Assembly: GCF_023074075.1 (NCBI RefSeq)
Contig: NZ_JADPKT010000094.1
Location: 124,001-188,000 of the forward strand
DNA: 64,000 nucleotides
From: Bradyrhizobium sp. 138
GTDB lineage: Bacteria > Pseudomonadota > Alphaproteobacteria > Rhizobiales > Xanthobacteraceae
Direction: 5' to 3'
Below are positions 43,485 to 51,926 of this stretch, one piece after another. The first letter of the stretch is position 1; each line of letters opens with the position of its first letter. Made by a program: the position numbers and the translations under genes. Below the pieces are notes generated by a model that was not told the DNA's origin, searched no databases, and saw nothing but the letters and a program-made list of their open reading frames with translations.

Positions 43485-45230
43485 TCACGGCATTTCGGTC
43501 GCGGGGAGGGTGATGGTGAAGGTCGAGCCCTTGCCGGGCCCGTCGCTGTCGGCGGTCACCTCGCCGCCATGCATGTCGACGATACGCTTGACGATGGACA
43601 AGCCAAGTCCCGTCGAGCTTTCGCCGGCGGTCGGTTTTGCCGACAGCCGCTGGAACCGGCCGAACAGGCGGCCGAGATCCTCCGGGGACAGGCCGGCGCC
43701 CTCGTCGCTGACGCGGACGAAGGTGTCGCCGCCCTCATGGGTCACGGCGACGGCGATCTTGCCGCCGATCGGTGAGTACTTGATGGCGTTGCTGATGAGA
43801 TTGTCGATCGCCTCGCGGATGCGGTCGGTGTCGCACATGGTGACGATGTTGGCCGGCGCGGCGACGCTGATCGCCTGCTGCTTGTTGACGGCGAGCGGCT
43901 GGTTGGCCTCGGCGACCTCCTTGACCAGGGCTGCGACGTCGACCGGCTCGCGGCGGATGGTGATGTCGAAGGCATCGGCCATCGCGTCCGAGATCAGATG
44001 GTCGACCATCGTGGTCAGCCGCTTGGTGGCGTCGCGGATGTGATCGACCTGGGCGACCACGCCGCTTTCCGAGGCGCCGGTCGAGATCAGCTCCTTCAGC
44101 ATCTCGGTACGGCCGAGGATGACGCCGAGCGGATTCTTCAGATCGTGCGCCACTGTGCCCAAAATCTCGTTCTTGAAGCCGTTGGCGCGCTGTAGCCGCA
44201 GCCATTGCGCCGACAGGCGGCGGTTGGCCTGCATCAATGCGCGGGTGCGCTGGGCGACGCGGTCCTCCAGCTGCGTGTTGGCGTCCTGGAGCTGCTGGTA
44301 GAGGATGACGTTGTCGAACGCGATCGAGAGCCTGGAGGAGAAGATCTCGACCAGCGAGCGGTCGGTCTCGGACAGCTCGCGCTCGGCCTGCAGCAGCACC
44401 ACCACCTCGCGGCCGCTGCCGGTGCGCAAATAGATCACGCTGCGATGGTCGGCGAATTCGTTCTTGCGGCGCTGGAACGCGGCCTCGACCATCTGGCGCA
44501 GTTCGGGGTCGAGCGCCTTCGACGTGGTGGTGCCGATGAAGCGGCTGTAGCAGCCGCTGCCGGCGAGCACGGAGAGCTCGGGGTCGATGCCGCCATTGTC
44601 GCGCAAGACCAGTATGCCGGCGCAATCGACGTTGAGCAGCGAGGCAAGCTGGGTCAGCACGCCCTCGGCGAGCCGCTGCATCGACTTGAAGTCGTACAGC
44701 GTCGAGGCGGCGTCGATGATGATCTCGAGCCCGCGCCGCGTCTGCACCATGCGCTCGAGCTGCTGATAGGAGCGCAGCGCCGCGGTCAGCGAGGTGAACA
44801 GCTTGTCCGCGGTGAGCTCGGTCTTGGCCTTGTAGTCGTTGATGTCGTACTGCACGATCACGCGCCGCTCGGGCGCCTGGCCGGGCTGTCCGGTGCGCAG
44901 GATGATGCGCACGGTCTCGTTCCGGATCTCGTTGCGGATGAACTCGACCAGCTCGAGGCCGGCGACGTCGGTCTCCATGATGACGTCGAGCAGCACGGCG
45001 GCGATGTCGCCGTGCTCGGCCATCAGCTTGCGGCCTTCCGCCGCGGAATAGGCCGACAGGATTTCCAGACCCTGGCCGTTCAGGCTGTAGTCGGACAGCG
45101 CGAAACGGGTGCCGTCATGCACGGCCGGATCGTCGTCGATGACGGCGATCTTCCATTTCCGGGCGTTGCTATCCTCCGACGCGGTACCGGTATCGTCGAT
45201 CAGGTGGAGGACATCGTCCTGTTCGGCCAT
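43485..45230 (-). CDS. Hybrid histidine kinase: REC-DUF3369-HisKA-HATPase
   Basis: 581 residues, no transmembrane segment. Receiver at 25-150 (Asp82 in VLLDVIMETD), then DUF3369/GAF-like sensor region (about 155-315, LEIIIDAASTLYDF...), a coiled coil, HisKA with His362 in GTVAHDLKNPLG, and an HATPase domain with SNAIKYSP, DEGAGL and GLGLSIVKRIVD. The receiver at the N-terminus suggests it is itself phosphorylated before it signals. It overlaps the membrane kinase gene by 31 bp and precedes the OmpR-type regulator, so three signalling proteins are made together. Confidence 0.93.
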   Translation of the reverse strand: MAEQDDVLHLIDDTGTASEDSNARKWKIAVIDDDPAVHDGTRFALSDYSLNGQGLEILSAYSAAEGRKLMAEHGDIAAVLLDVIMETDVAGLELVEFIRNEIRNETVRIILRTGQPGQAPERRVIVQYDINDYKAKTELTADKLFTSLTAALRSYQQLERMVQTRRGLEIIIDAASTLYDFKSMQRLAEGVLTQLASLLNVDCAGILVLRDNGGIDPELSVLAGSGCYSRFIGTTTSKALDPELRQMVEAAFQRRKNEFADHRSVIYLRTGSGREVVVLLQAERELSETDRSLVEIFSSRLSIAFDNVILYQQLQDANTQLEDRVAQRTRALMQANRRLSAQWLRLQRANGFKNEILGTVAHDLKNPLGVILGRTEMLKELISTGASESGVVAQVDHIRDATKRLTTMVDHLISDAMADAFDITIRREPVDVAALVKEVAEANQPLAVNKQQAISVAAPANIVTMCDTDRIREAIDNLISNAIKYSPIGGKIAVAVTHEGGDTFVRVSDEGAGLSPEDLGRLFGRFQRLSAKPTAGESSTGLGLSIVKRIVDMHGGEVTADSDGPGKGSTFTITLPATEMP

Positions 45231-47278
45231 TGAGAAGTCCCGTCACTTTCTGTGCTTTGCGCGCCGCCCTTGGCGACCCGGGGCATGATAATGCGAAAAG
45301 TAGTGCCTTGTCCCAGCTTGGATTCCAGCATCATGCGCCCGCCGAGCTGCTGGGTGACGAGGTTATAGACGATATGCAGGCCAAGTCCCGTGCCGCCTTC
45401 ATTGCGCCGGGTGGTAAAGAAAGGGTCAAAGGCCTGGCGCTGCACGTCCGGGGTCATGCCGGCCCCGTCGTCGGTGAAGATGAGCTCGACGTCGTCGGCC
45501 CCGCGCGGCCGCGCCGAGATCGTGATCGTGCCGGCGCGCCCGTCGGCGAAGGCGTGGTTGGCGGCGTTGAGGAACAGATTGGTCAGGATCTGGCCATAGG
45601 AGCCCGGATAGCCGTCGAGCAGCAGCCCCTCGGGCACGTCGACCTGGAGCGTGGTCGGCGAGCGCTTCAGCACCGGCCTGAGGCTTGCAATGATCTGGTC
45701 GGTGGCTTCGCTGAGCGAGAATTGCCGCCGCTCGGCATGGGAGCGGTCAACCGCGACCTGCTTGAACGACTGGATCAGCTCGCCGGCGCGCTGGAGATTG
45801 GCGACGAGCTGCTGCGAGGCATCGCGCGAGGACTGCACGAACTCCTCCAGCTGCGAGCGGCGCAGGCCGCCCTCGCCCTTGAGCTGGGCTTCGAAGATCT
45901 CGGTGCGCCGGGCGAAGCTGGAGGCTACGGTCAGGCTGATGCCGATCGGGTTATTGACCTCGTGCGCGACGCCGGCAACGAGACCGCCGAGCGCGGCCAG
46001 CCGCTCGGCGTCGATCAGATTCTGCTGCGCGGTGTTGAGCTCGAGCAGCGCGCTCTCGGCCTTCTCCTTGGATGCGCGCAATTCGTCCTCGGTCTCACGC
46101 TTCGCGATCGCGTTCTCGCGGAACACCTCGACCGCGCGCGCCATCGCGCCGACCTCGTCACGGGCCTTGGTGCCCTGCACCTCGCGGTCGAGGTCGCCGA
46201 GCGTGATCGCGCGCATCGCGGCCATGATCTGCTGCAGCGGCAGGCGGATCGACAGCGCGATCATCACACCGGCGGTGAGGATGATGCCGAGGAAGATCAC
46301 CGCGATCGACAGCACCCGCCGCGAGATATCGGCCAGCGTGCGGTCAAAGGTTTCCTGCGCCTTCTGCTCGCGCCGGCGCATCTTGGTGGAGAGATCGTCG
46401 ATGGCGCCGATTGCCTCGGCCTGGCTGGCGTCGATGCTGTTGCGCAAGAGCTCGGTGCGGCTTGCAAGCTGTTCGGAGAGCTTTGCAAAGCCCTCGCGGA
46501 GCGCGGCGGTGCGAGCTCCGAGCCGCCGCAAGGCCATCTTCTGCAGGTCGTTGTCGGCGAGATCGATCATCACCGGGATGGTTTTCTCGATCGTCTCGGT
46601 GTTGCGGCGCGCGTCGTCGGCCGCGCCCGACGAGAGTGACAGATAATAGGAATTGGCCGCCACCAGCATCGCGGTGAAGGCCTCGCGGGATTTCCCGAGC
46701 GAAGGCCAGATCAGCGCGTCGCGATGGCCGGTGGCGCCTTCGATGATGGAATAGAGGCCCGCCATGTCCCTGGCCGGGCCCTGCACCTGCTCCTCATAGG
46801 TCCTGGCGATGGTGGCCTGGACGCTGCGCAGCTCGCCGAAGCCGTTGAGGAAGCGGTCGGTGGTGCGCTCCAGCTCCTCGACCGAGCCCGACAGCATCGG
46901 GTCCTTGGCGGCGCGGTTGGACAGCGTGCCCAGCACCGCCTCGCGCAGCAAGAGGATCTCGGCGAACAGGTCCGGGCTCGGCTGGTTGATGTAGCGGTGG
47001 ATCAGATTGTGCAGGCGTCCGGTCTCGCTTTCGAGCAGCGCCAGGATCCGGTCGGACTCGCGCACCTGGCGCACGTCGTCCCAGGCCGAGCCCAGCACCT
47101 GCGCGCCGTTCCAGATCATCGCCACCAGCACCACCACCACGGCGGAGTTCAGCGCCGCGATCGACAGGATGCGCCAGCGGATCGGCACCGCCCGCAGCAC
47201 GCCGACGATGCGCGCGCGCGCCCTCCCGATCGGGCCGGGCGGCCTTTCCGCGGTCTCGCTATGTCCGAGCCCAGCCAA
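45200..47278 (-). CDS. Membrane sensor histidine kinase with long helical periplasmic domain
   Basis: 692 residues. TM1 about 37-57, periplasmic region about 58-324 (almost wholly helical, no PAS or Cache pattern), TM2 about 325-347, HAMP to about 400, HisKA with VAGVAHEVNNPIG near 447, and HATPase (NLFLNAANHAF, TDDGAGM, GGTGLGLHIVYNLV). The four-helix-bundle-like periplasmic domain recalls TorS. The start is a TTG with GGAG nine bases upstream, six bp after dctP. The obvious partner is the DctP-type protein encoded immediately upstream. Confidence 0.92.
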   Translation of the reverse strand: MAGLGHSETAERPPGPIGRARARIVGVLRAVPIRWRILSIAALNSAVVVVLVAMIWNGAQVLGSAWDDVRQVRESDRILALLESETGRLHNLIHRYINQPSPDLFAEILLLREAVLGTLSNRAAKDPMLSGSVEELERTTDRFLNGFGELRSVQATIARTYEEQVQGPARDMAGLYSIIEGATGHRDALIWPSLGKSREAFTAMLVAANSYYLSLSSGAADDARRNTETIEKTIPVMIDLADNDLQKMALRRLGARTAALREGFAKLSEQLASRTELLRNSIDASQAEAIGAIDDLSTKMRRREQKAQETFDRTLADISRRVLSIAVIFLGIILTAGVMIALSIRLPLQQIMAAMRAITLGDLDREVQGTKARDEVGAMARAVEVFRENAIAKRETEDELRASKEKAESALLELNTAQQNLIDAERLAALGGLVAGVAHEVNNPIGISLTVASSFARRTEIFEAQLKGEGGLRRSQLEEFVQSSRDASQQLVANLQRAGELIQSFKQVAVDRSHAERRQFSLSEATDQIIASLRPVLKRSPTTLQVDVPEGLLLDGYPGSYGQILTNLFLNAANHAFADGRAGTITISARPRGADDVELIFTDDGAGMTPDVQRQAFDPFFTTRRNEGGTGLGLHIVYNLVTQQLGGRMMLESKLGQGTTFRIIMPRVAKGGAQSTESDGTSQWPNRTMSST

Positions 47279-47284
47279 GAAGCT

Positions 47285-48295
47285 CTACTCCACCTTGCGA
47301 ATGCGTTCGATCAGCGCGGCCGCCGCCGGATCGCGCCCGGCCTTCTCGTAGATTGCGGCCATCGCCTGCTCGAACGGCTTGCGGTCGATATCCCTGACGA
47401 TGGTGACGCCCGCTTCCTGCGCCTTGCGCTGCGACTGCTCCTCCAGGTCGCGCCATTTCTCGCGCATGAACCGGCTGGAGCGCTGCGCGGCCTCCCGGAA
47501 GATGATCTGGTCGTCCGGCGACAGGCTCTGCCAGGCCTTCAGCGAGATCACCAGCACTTCGGGGCTCATCGTGTGCTCGGTGAGGGTGTAGTGGCCGGCA
47601 TGTTTGTAATGGTCCGTCGTCACGAAGGATGGCCAGTTGTTCTCGGCGCCGTCGATCAAATGGTTGGTGAGCCCGGCGAGCACCTGCCCGTAGGGAAGCT
47701 CGACCGGCTCGGCACCGAGCGAACGGATCATCTGGCTCATCAACTCCGACTGCTGCACGCGGATCCGCAATCCCCTGAGGTCCGCGATATTCCTCACCGG
47801 GCGGACGCCGTTGTAGATCGACCGCGCGCCGGAATCGTAAAAAGCGAGCCCGACGAAGCCGTAGGGCTCGAAGCTGCCGAGGATCTCGCTGCCAACAGGC
47901 CCGTCCAGCACCTTCTGCATGTGCTCGATGGACCGGAACAGGAACGGCATGGCAAGCACGTTCATCGCCGGCACGAAATTGCCGATCAGCGCCACGTTGG
48001 TCCGGTTGAGGTCAATCGCACCGGCCCGGGTCTGCTCGATGGTCTCCTTTTCCTCGCCGAGCTGACGGGAGTGGAACACCTTGATCTCGTGGCGGCCGCC
48101 GCTGCGCTCGGCAATCAGGGCGCCCATGTAGCGCAGCGCCTGGACGGTCGGGTAATCCTCGGTCTGGGTGTCGGCGGCGCGAAATTCGCGCGCAAATGCG
48201 TCCGTCGCGCGCAAGCCCATCGAGACTGCGGCAAGCAGAAGCGCGACGAAGATCACCCCGGTCCGCGAGAGTTCGGCACGGCTCAGCACTGGCAC
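47285..48295 (-). CDS. TRAP-type solute-binding protein (DctP family), probable co-sensor
   Basis: 336 residues from a GTG start with GAGGGG a few bases upstream; an ATG at 48355 would add 20 residues without a ribosome site. A signal peptide covers VIFVALLLAAVSMGLRATDAFA. DctP features include AERSGGRHEIKVFHSRQLGEEKETIEQTRAGAIDL, the ligand-binding arginine segment LRGLRIRVQQSELMSQMIRSLGAEPVELPYGQVLAGL and DGAENNW. No DctQ or DctM permease gene is adjacent; kinase genes follow within six bp. The likely role is to present a carboxylate ligand to the membrane kinase. Confidence 0.92.
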   Translation of the reverse strand: MPVLSRAELSRTGVIFVALLLAAVSMGLRATDAFAREFRAADTQTEDYPTVQALRYMGALIAERSGGRHEIKVFHSRQLGEEKETIEQTRAGAIDLNRTNVALIGNFVPAMNVLAMPFLFRSIEHMQKVLDGPVGSEILGSFEPYGFVGLAFYDSGARSIYNGVRPVRNIADLRGLRIRVQQSELMSQMIRSLGAEPVELPYGQVLAGLTNHLIDGAENNWPSFVTTDHYKHAGHYTLTEHTMSPEVLVISLKAWQSLSPDDQIIFREAAQRSSRFMREKWRDLEEQSQRKAQEAGVTIVRDIDRKPFEQAMAAIYEKAGRDPAAAALIERIRKVE

Positions 48296-48494
48296 ACTCA
48301 ACCCCTCAGTGGTGCAGTCTATGGCGGGAGGAAAAGGTTCAATGCAATCTAGCAAATGGTTAAGGGAAGGCCATCCCGCCCGGTTCCGCGGACCGATTGT
48401 GCGGCGCGGTTGGCGCTCATTCCCGGTTGAAACCGCAATTGCCGCGCCTTAAGCAGGGCGGCCGCCTTTGTCGTGCGGCTCGGGAAGAGCCATC

Positions 48495-49820
48495 TTGACT
48501 TCAACATTGCGCTTTTTGCAGGTCGTCGCCGCCGCCGCGGCCTTCACCTTTATCGCGCCGGCAAACGCCGCAACCGACATCGCGCTGTGGCACGCCATGT
48601 CCGGCGAGCTCGGCCGGCAACTGGACAAGCTCGCCGCCGACTTCAACGCCTCGCAGTCCGGCTACCGCATCGTGCCTGCATACAAGGGCAACTACACCGA
48701 GACGGTGACCGCCGCGATCTTCGCCTTCCGCTCGCGCAGCCAGCCAGCGATCGTCCAGGTCAATGAGGTCGCCACCGCCACCATGACCGCGGCCAAGGGC
48801 GCGATCTATCCGGTGTTCAGCCTGATGCGCGACCAGGGCGAGCCGTTCTCGCTAAGCGATTACCTGCCCGCGGTCTCCGGCTACTACACCGATGCGGCCG
48901 GCAATCTGTTGTCGTTCCCGTTCAATTCCTCGACGCCGATCCTGTACTACAACAAGACCATGTTCCGCGACGCCGGCCTCGATCCGGAGACGCCGCCGAA
49001 GACCTGGCCGGAACTGGGTGCGGCTGCAAAGCGCCTGCGCGATCGCGGCGCGCCTTGCGGCTTCACCACGTCCTGGCCGTCCTGGATCCATGTCGAGAAT
49101 TTCTCCGCCTTCCATAATCTGCCGGTGGCGAGCCGCGCCAACGGCTTTGCCGGGCTGGATGCGGAATTGACCATCAACAATCCCTCGCTGGTGCATCACA
49201 TCGCAGCGCTCAGCGAGTGGCAGAAGAGCAAGCTGTTCGACTATAGCGGCCGCGGCCAATCGGCTGAGCCACGCTTCCAGAAGGGCGAATGCGGCATCTT
49301 CATCGGCTCCTCGGCCACGCGCGCCGACATCAGGGCGAATTCGAAATTCGAGATCGGCTACGGCATGATGCCGTACTGGCCGGACATGAAGGGCGCGCCG
49401 CAGAATTCGATCATCGGCGGCGCCACGTTGTGGGTGCTGCGCGACCGTCCCCGCGAGGAATACAAGGGCGTGGCCCGGTTCTTCTCTTATTTGTCGCAGC
49501 CCGGCGTGCAGGCCGCCTGGCATCAGAACACCGGGTACTTGCCGATCACCCGTGCCGCTTTCGAGCTGACGCGGTCGCAAGGTTTTTACGAGCGCAATCC
49601 GGGCTCGGCGATCTCGTTCGAGGAGATCACGCTCAATCCGCCGACCGAGAATTCGAAGGGCATCCGGCTCGGCTCCTTCGTCCTGATCCGCGGCGCGATC
49701 GAGGACGAGCTGGAGCAGGCCTTCGCCGGCCACAAGAGCGCGCAAGCCGCGCTGGACTCCGCCGTCGAACGCGGCAACAAGCTGCTCCGCCAGTTCGAGC
49801 GCGCAAGTCCGGAGCGGTAG
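48495..49820 (+). CDS. Orphan UgpB-like ABC substrate-binding protein (family 1)
   Basis: 441 residues from a TTG with GGAAGAG upstream. The signal peptide is LRFLQVVAAAAAFTFIAPANA; the mature start TDIALWHAMSGELGRQLDKLAADFNAS is the UgpB pattern (sn-glycerol-3-phosphate or glycerophosphodiester binding), and FPFNSSTPILYYNKTMFRDAGLDP is typical. No UgpAEC genes follow. It is divergent from the dctP/kinase operon, so it may be a target or second input of that system. The frame also allows a TTG at 48468. Confidence 0.9.
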   Translation: MTSTLRFLQVVAAAAAFTFIAPANAATDIALWHAMSGELGRQLDKLAADFNASQSGYRIVPAYKGNYTETVTAAIFAFRSRSQPAIVQVNEVATATMTAAKGAIYPVFSLMRDQGEPFSLSDYLPAVSGYYTDAAGNLLSFPFNSSTPILYYNKTMFRDAGLDPETPPKTWPELGAAAKRLRDRGAPCGFTTSWPSWIHVENFSAFHNLPVASRANGFAGLDAELTINNPSLVHHIAALSEWQKSKLFDYSGRGQSAEPRFQKGECGIFIGSSATRADIRANSKFEIGYGMMPYWPDMKGAPQNSIIGGATLWVLRDRPREEYKGVARFFSYLSQPGVQAAWHQNTGYLPITRAAFELTRSQGFYERNPGSAISFEEITLNPPTENSKGIRLGSFVLIRGAIEDELEQAFAGHKSAQAALDSAVERGNKLLRQFERASPER

Positions 49821-49838
49821 GGTAGTGCGCGCGCCTCG

Positions 49839-49966
49839 TCCTTCGAGACGCCCGCCTTCGGCGCGCTCCTCAGGATGAGGCTAAGCAGCATCGGTGCCTG
49901 TCGATAATGCTGCCGCGCACTCAGCTCCTCATCCTGGGGAGCCCGCACAGCGGGCGTCTCGAAGGA
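49839..49966. repeat. Long inverted repeat, family F
   Basis: Perfect 17-bp outer arms (TCCTTCGAGACGCCCGC and complement) with imperfect inner CCTCAGGATGAGG/CTCATCCTGGGG. It sits between the UgpB-like and phosphotransferase genes. Confidence 0.85.
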
Positions 49967-50000
49967 TGGCCGCAGGGAATTTGATCTGATTGAATTTGCA

Positions 50001-50948
50001 ATGTCGATGACACTCCCTCACTTCACCCACGCCGAAAGCTTCCGCGCCTTCCGCTCCGATGCGCCGCGTTGGTTTCCAATCGCGCTCGACATCGCACGCG
50101 GCCACGGTCTCGATACCAGCGCGCCGCACGTGTTTGCGACCGGCACCAATCTGGTGGTCGGGCTCGGCGACAAGCTGATCCTGAAAATCTTCCCGCCGCT
50201 CTTGCATGCGCAGTTCGTCTCAGAGCGCGGCTCGCTCGCGCAGCTCGCTGGCCATCTCGATCTGCCGATCCCCGAGATCGTCGCCGAAGGGACGCGCGAC
50301 GGATGGCCATACCTGATTATCACGCGCCTTGCCGGCACGCTCGGCTCGGAGGTGTGGCCGCAACTGCCGGAAGACCAGAAGGAGCGCCTGCTGCGCCAGA
50401 TCGGCGAGACCATCGCCGCCGTGCAGCGTGCCCCGCTCGGGCCGCTTGCACTGATCGAGCCGCGCTGGGACGATTTCATGCGCCAGCAGATGCAGGGTTG
50501 CCGTGCCAGGCACGAGCGTCTTGGCCTTGCGCCGAAATTCCTCAAAGGGCTCGACGATCTCCTGCGCGACGCGGCCAAGCTCATTCCGATGGATGCGCCG
50601 CCGGTGATCCTGATCGGCGAGTACATTCCGGAGAACTTTCTGCTCGCCTGCGACGACGGGCAATGGTCGCTCGCTGGTCTGTTCGACTTCGGCGACGTGC
50701 TGGCGGGATGGCGAGATTACGATCTGCTCGGCCCCGGCGCGTTCATGGCGGCCGGGCGGCCGGGGAGGGTGCGGAGCCTGCTCGAAGGCTTTGGCTATGC
50801 GAAGCTCGACTATGCGCTCAAGCGCCGGCTGACGGCCCTAATGCTGCTGCACCGCGCCAGCGACCTCAACAGCCACATCTGCATCGAGGGCTGGCAGGAG
50901 AAGGCGGCGGATCTCATCGAGCTGCAGGAGCTGATTTGGGCGGAGTGA
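50001..50948 (+). CDS. Aminoglycoside phosphotransferase-fold protein with altered catalytic loop
   Basis: 315 residues. The ATP lysine is in KLILKIFP (about 62) and the metal-binding DFGD motif is at 229-232. In the Brenner-type loop, where the family normally has HGDxHxxN, it has IGEYIPEN (205-212): the catalytic Asp is Glu and the first His is Ile. It may be a slow or repurposed kinase, or a pseudokinase. It is monocistronic. The substrate is unknown; a resistance role should not be assumed. Confidence 0.85.
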   Translation: MSMTLPHFTHAESFRAFRSDAPRWFPIALDIARGHGLDTSAPHVFATGTNLVVGLGDKLILKIFPPLLHAQFVSERGSLAQLAGHLDLPIPEIVAEGTRDGWPYLIITRLAGTLGSEVWPQLPEDQKERLLRQIGETIAAVQRAPLGPLALIEPRWDDFMRQQMQGCRARHERLGLAPKFLKGLDDLLRDAAKLIPMDAPPVILIGEYIPENFLLACDDGQWSLAGLFDFGDVLAGWRDYDLLGPGAFMAAGRPGRVRSLLEGFGYAKLDYALKRRLTALMLLHRASDLNSHICIEGWQEKAADLIELQELIWAE

Positions 50949-50982
50949 GCACTCGCGGAGCCGCGAGGCTCCGGCGTGCCCG

Positions 50983-51432
50983 CTAGCCCTTGGACTGGAT
51001 CAGCTGGGCCGCCTTGGTCAACACCCCGACAATGGCGCTGAGTCCGGAGCCGTGACCAGCGGTGGCCTGCTTGATCAGACCCGCAAAGACGGAGCGGCAC
51101 TGGGAAATTGCCGAGAGTGCCTGAGCCTTGTTGCTCGCAGCCCGCAACTGCGAAGCTGCGGCCTGCAACGCACTACGTGCCTCGGGAGGATCCCATTTGT
51201 TGAGCGTCCCGCTCATGCGATCCAGCACGCCTGCCACGCAGTCGTAGAGCACCTTGCCGGCGGTGGCGCTGCACGATTGCAGGCCGGCACTGCCGACTGC
51301 GGCGGCCGCGGATGCTCCACCTCCGGCGTACGCAGGGCCTGCCGCCGGCAGAGCGGCTCCGACCAGGAGCAATACCAAGATGGTGCGAAGGCGTGCCTTC
51401 GTCGAGCTGACTACGTCATTTCTGGTCGCCAT
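50983..51432 (-). CDS. Small secreted three-cysteine protein, paralogue 2
   Basis: 149 residues. Signal peptide (ILVLLLVGAALPAAGPAYA), then a helical mature region with conserved SAGLQSCSATAGKVLYDCVAGVLDRM, RSALQAAASQLRAASNKAQAL and AISQCRSVF. The three cysteines and spacing match the upstream paralogue. GAGGAGG lies eight bases before the ATG. No known family recognised. It is the last gene of a three-gene unit divergent from the caspase-like gene. Confidence 0.82.
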   Translation of the reverse strand: MATRNDVVSSTKARLRTILVLLLVGAALPAAGPAYAGGGASAAAAVGSAGLQSCSATAGKVLYDCVAGVLDRMSGTLNKWDPPEARSALQAAASQLRAASNKAQALSAISQCRSVFAGLIKQATAGHGSGLSAIVGVLTKAAQLIQSKG

Positions 51433-51468
51433 GATGCGGTCCTCCTCTGTGCTCCTGTCCCGTCGGCC

Positions 51469-51915
51469 CTATCCCTTGGCCTGGATCATTTGCGCCGCTC
51501 GTGCCAGCACGCCGGCGATGGCGCTGAAGCCGGTCGTCGTTTTCCCTTCTGCCTTCCACCGCTGGATGATGCCAGAGAACACCGAACGGCATTGTGCGAT
51601 GGCGGAGAGAGCCTGGGCCTTGTTGGTAGCGGCCCGTAGCTGGGATGCCGCGCTCTGCAGCGCGCTTCGCGCTTCCGCTGGGGCTCGTTGGTCGAGGCTG
51701 CTGCTCATCCTGTCGAGCACGTTCGCGACGCAATCGTAAAGCGGCTTGCCTGCGTTGGCCCTGCAGGAATTGAGGCCCGCCTGGCCAACCTCAGCGGCTG
51801 AACCCGCGTGAGCCATGCTGCCCAGCGGAGCCGCCGCAATCAGCAAGGCTAGTGCCAGCATCCGCAGATCCGAGCGCTGGCGGCCCCTGCGGGCTCCAGG
51901 AGTCAGCGTCGTCAT
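51469..51915 (-). CDS. Small secreted three-cysteine protein, paralogue 1
   Basis: 148 residues. Signal peptide near residues 18-38 (LALALLIAAAPLGSMAHA), mature QAGLNSCRANAGKPLYDCVANVLDRM, RSALQSAASQLRAATNKAQAL and AIAQCRSVF. It is clearly a tandem duplicate of the 51432-50983 product. GGGGGA lies five bases before the ATG at 51915; the 20 residues of the longer frame overlap the upstream gene. No known family recognised. Confidence 0.82.
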   Translation of the reverse strand: MTTLTPGARRGRQRSDLRMLALALLIAAAPLGSMAHAGSAAEVGQAGLNSCRANAGKPLYDCVANVLDRMSSSLDQRAPAEARSALQSAASQLRAATNKAQALSAIAQCRSVFSGIIQRWKAEGKTTTGFSAIAGVLARAAQMIQAKG

Positions 51916-51926
51916 GAAAGTCCCCC

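Noticed and set aside
47285..48295. Functional TRAP transporter
   Set aside because: Only the binding protein is present; DctQ and DctM genes are absent and the linked genes are all signalling proteins.
50001..50948. Antibiotic-resistance gene (aminoglycoside phosphotransferase)
   Set aside because: Only the fold matches. The catalytic loop is altered and there are no mobile elements or resistance genes nearby.
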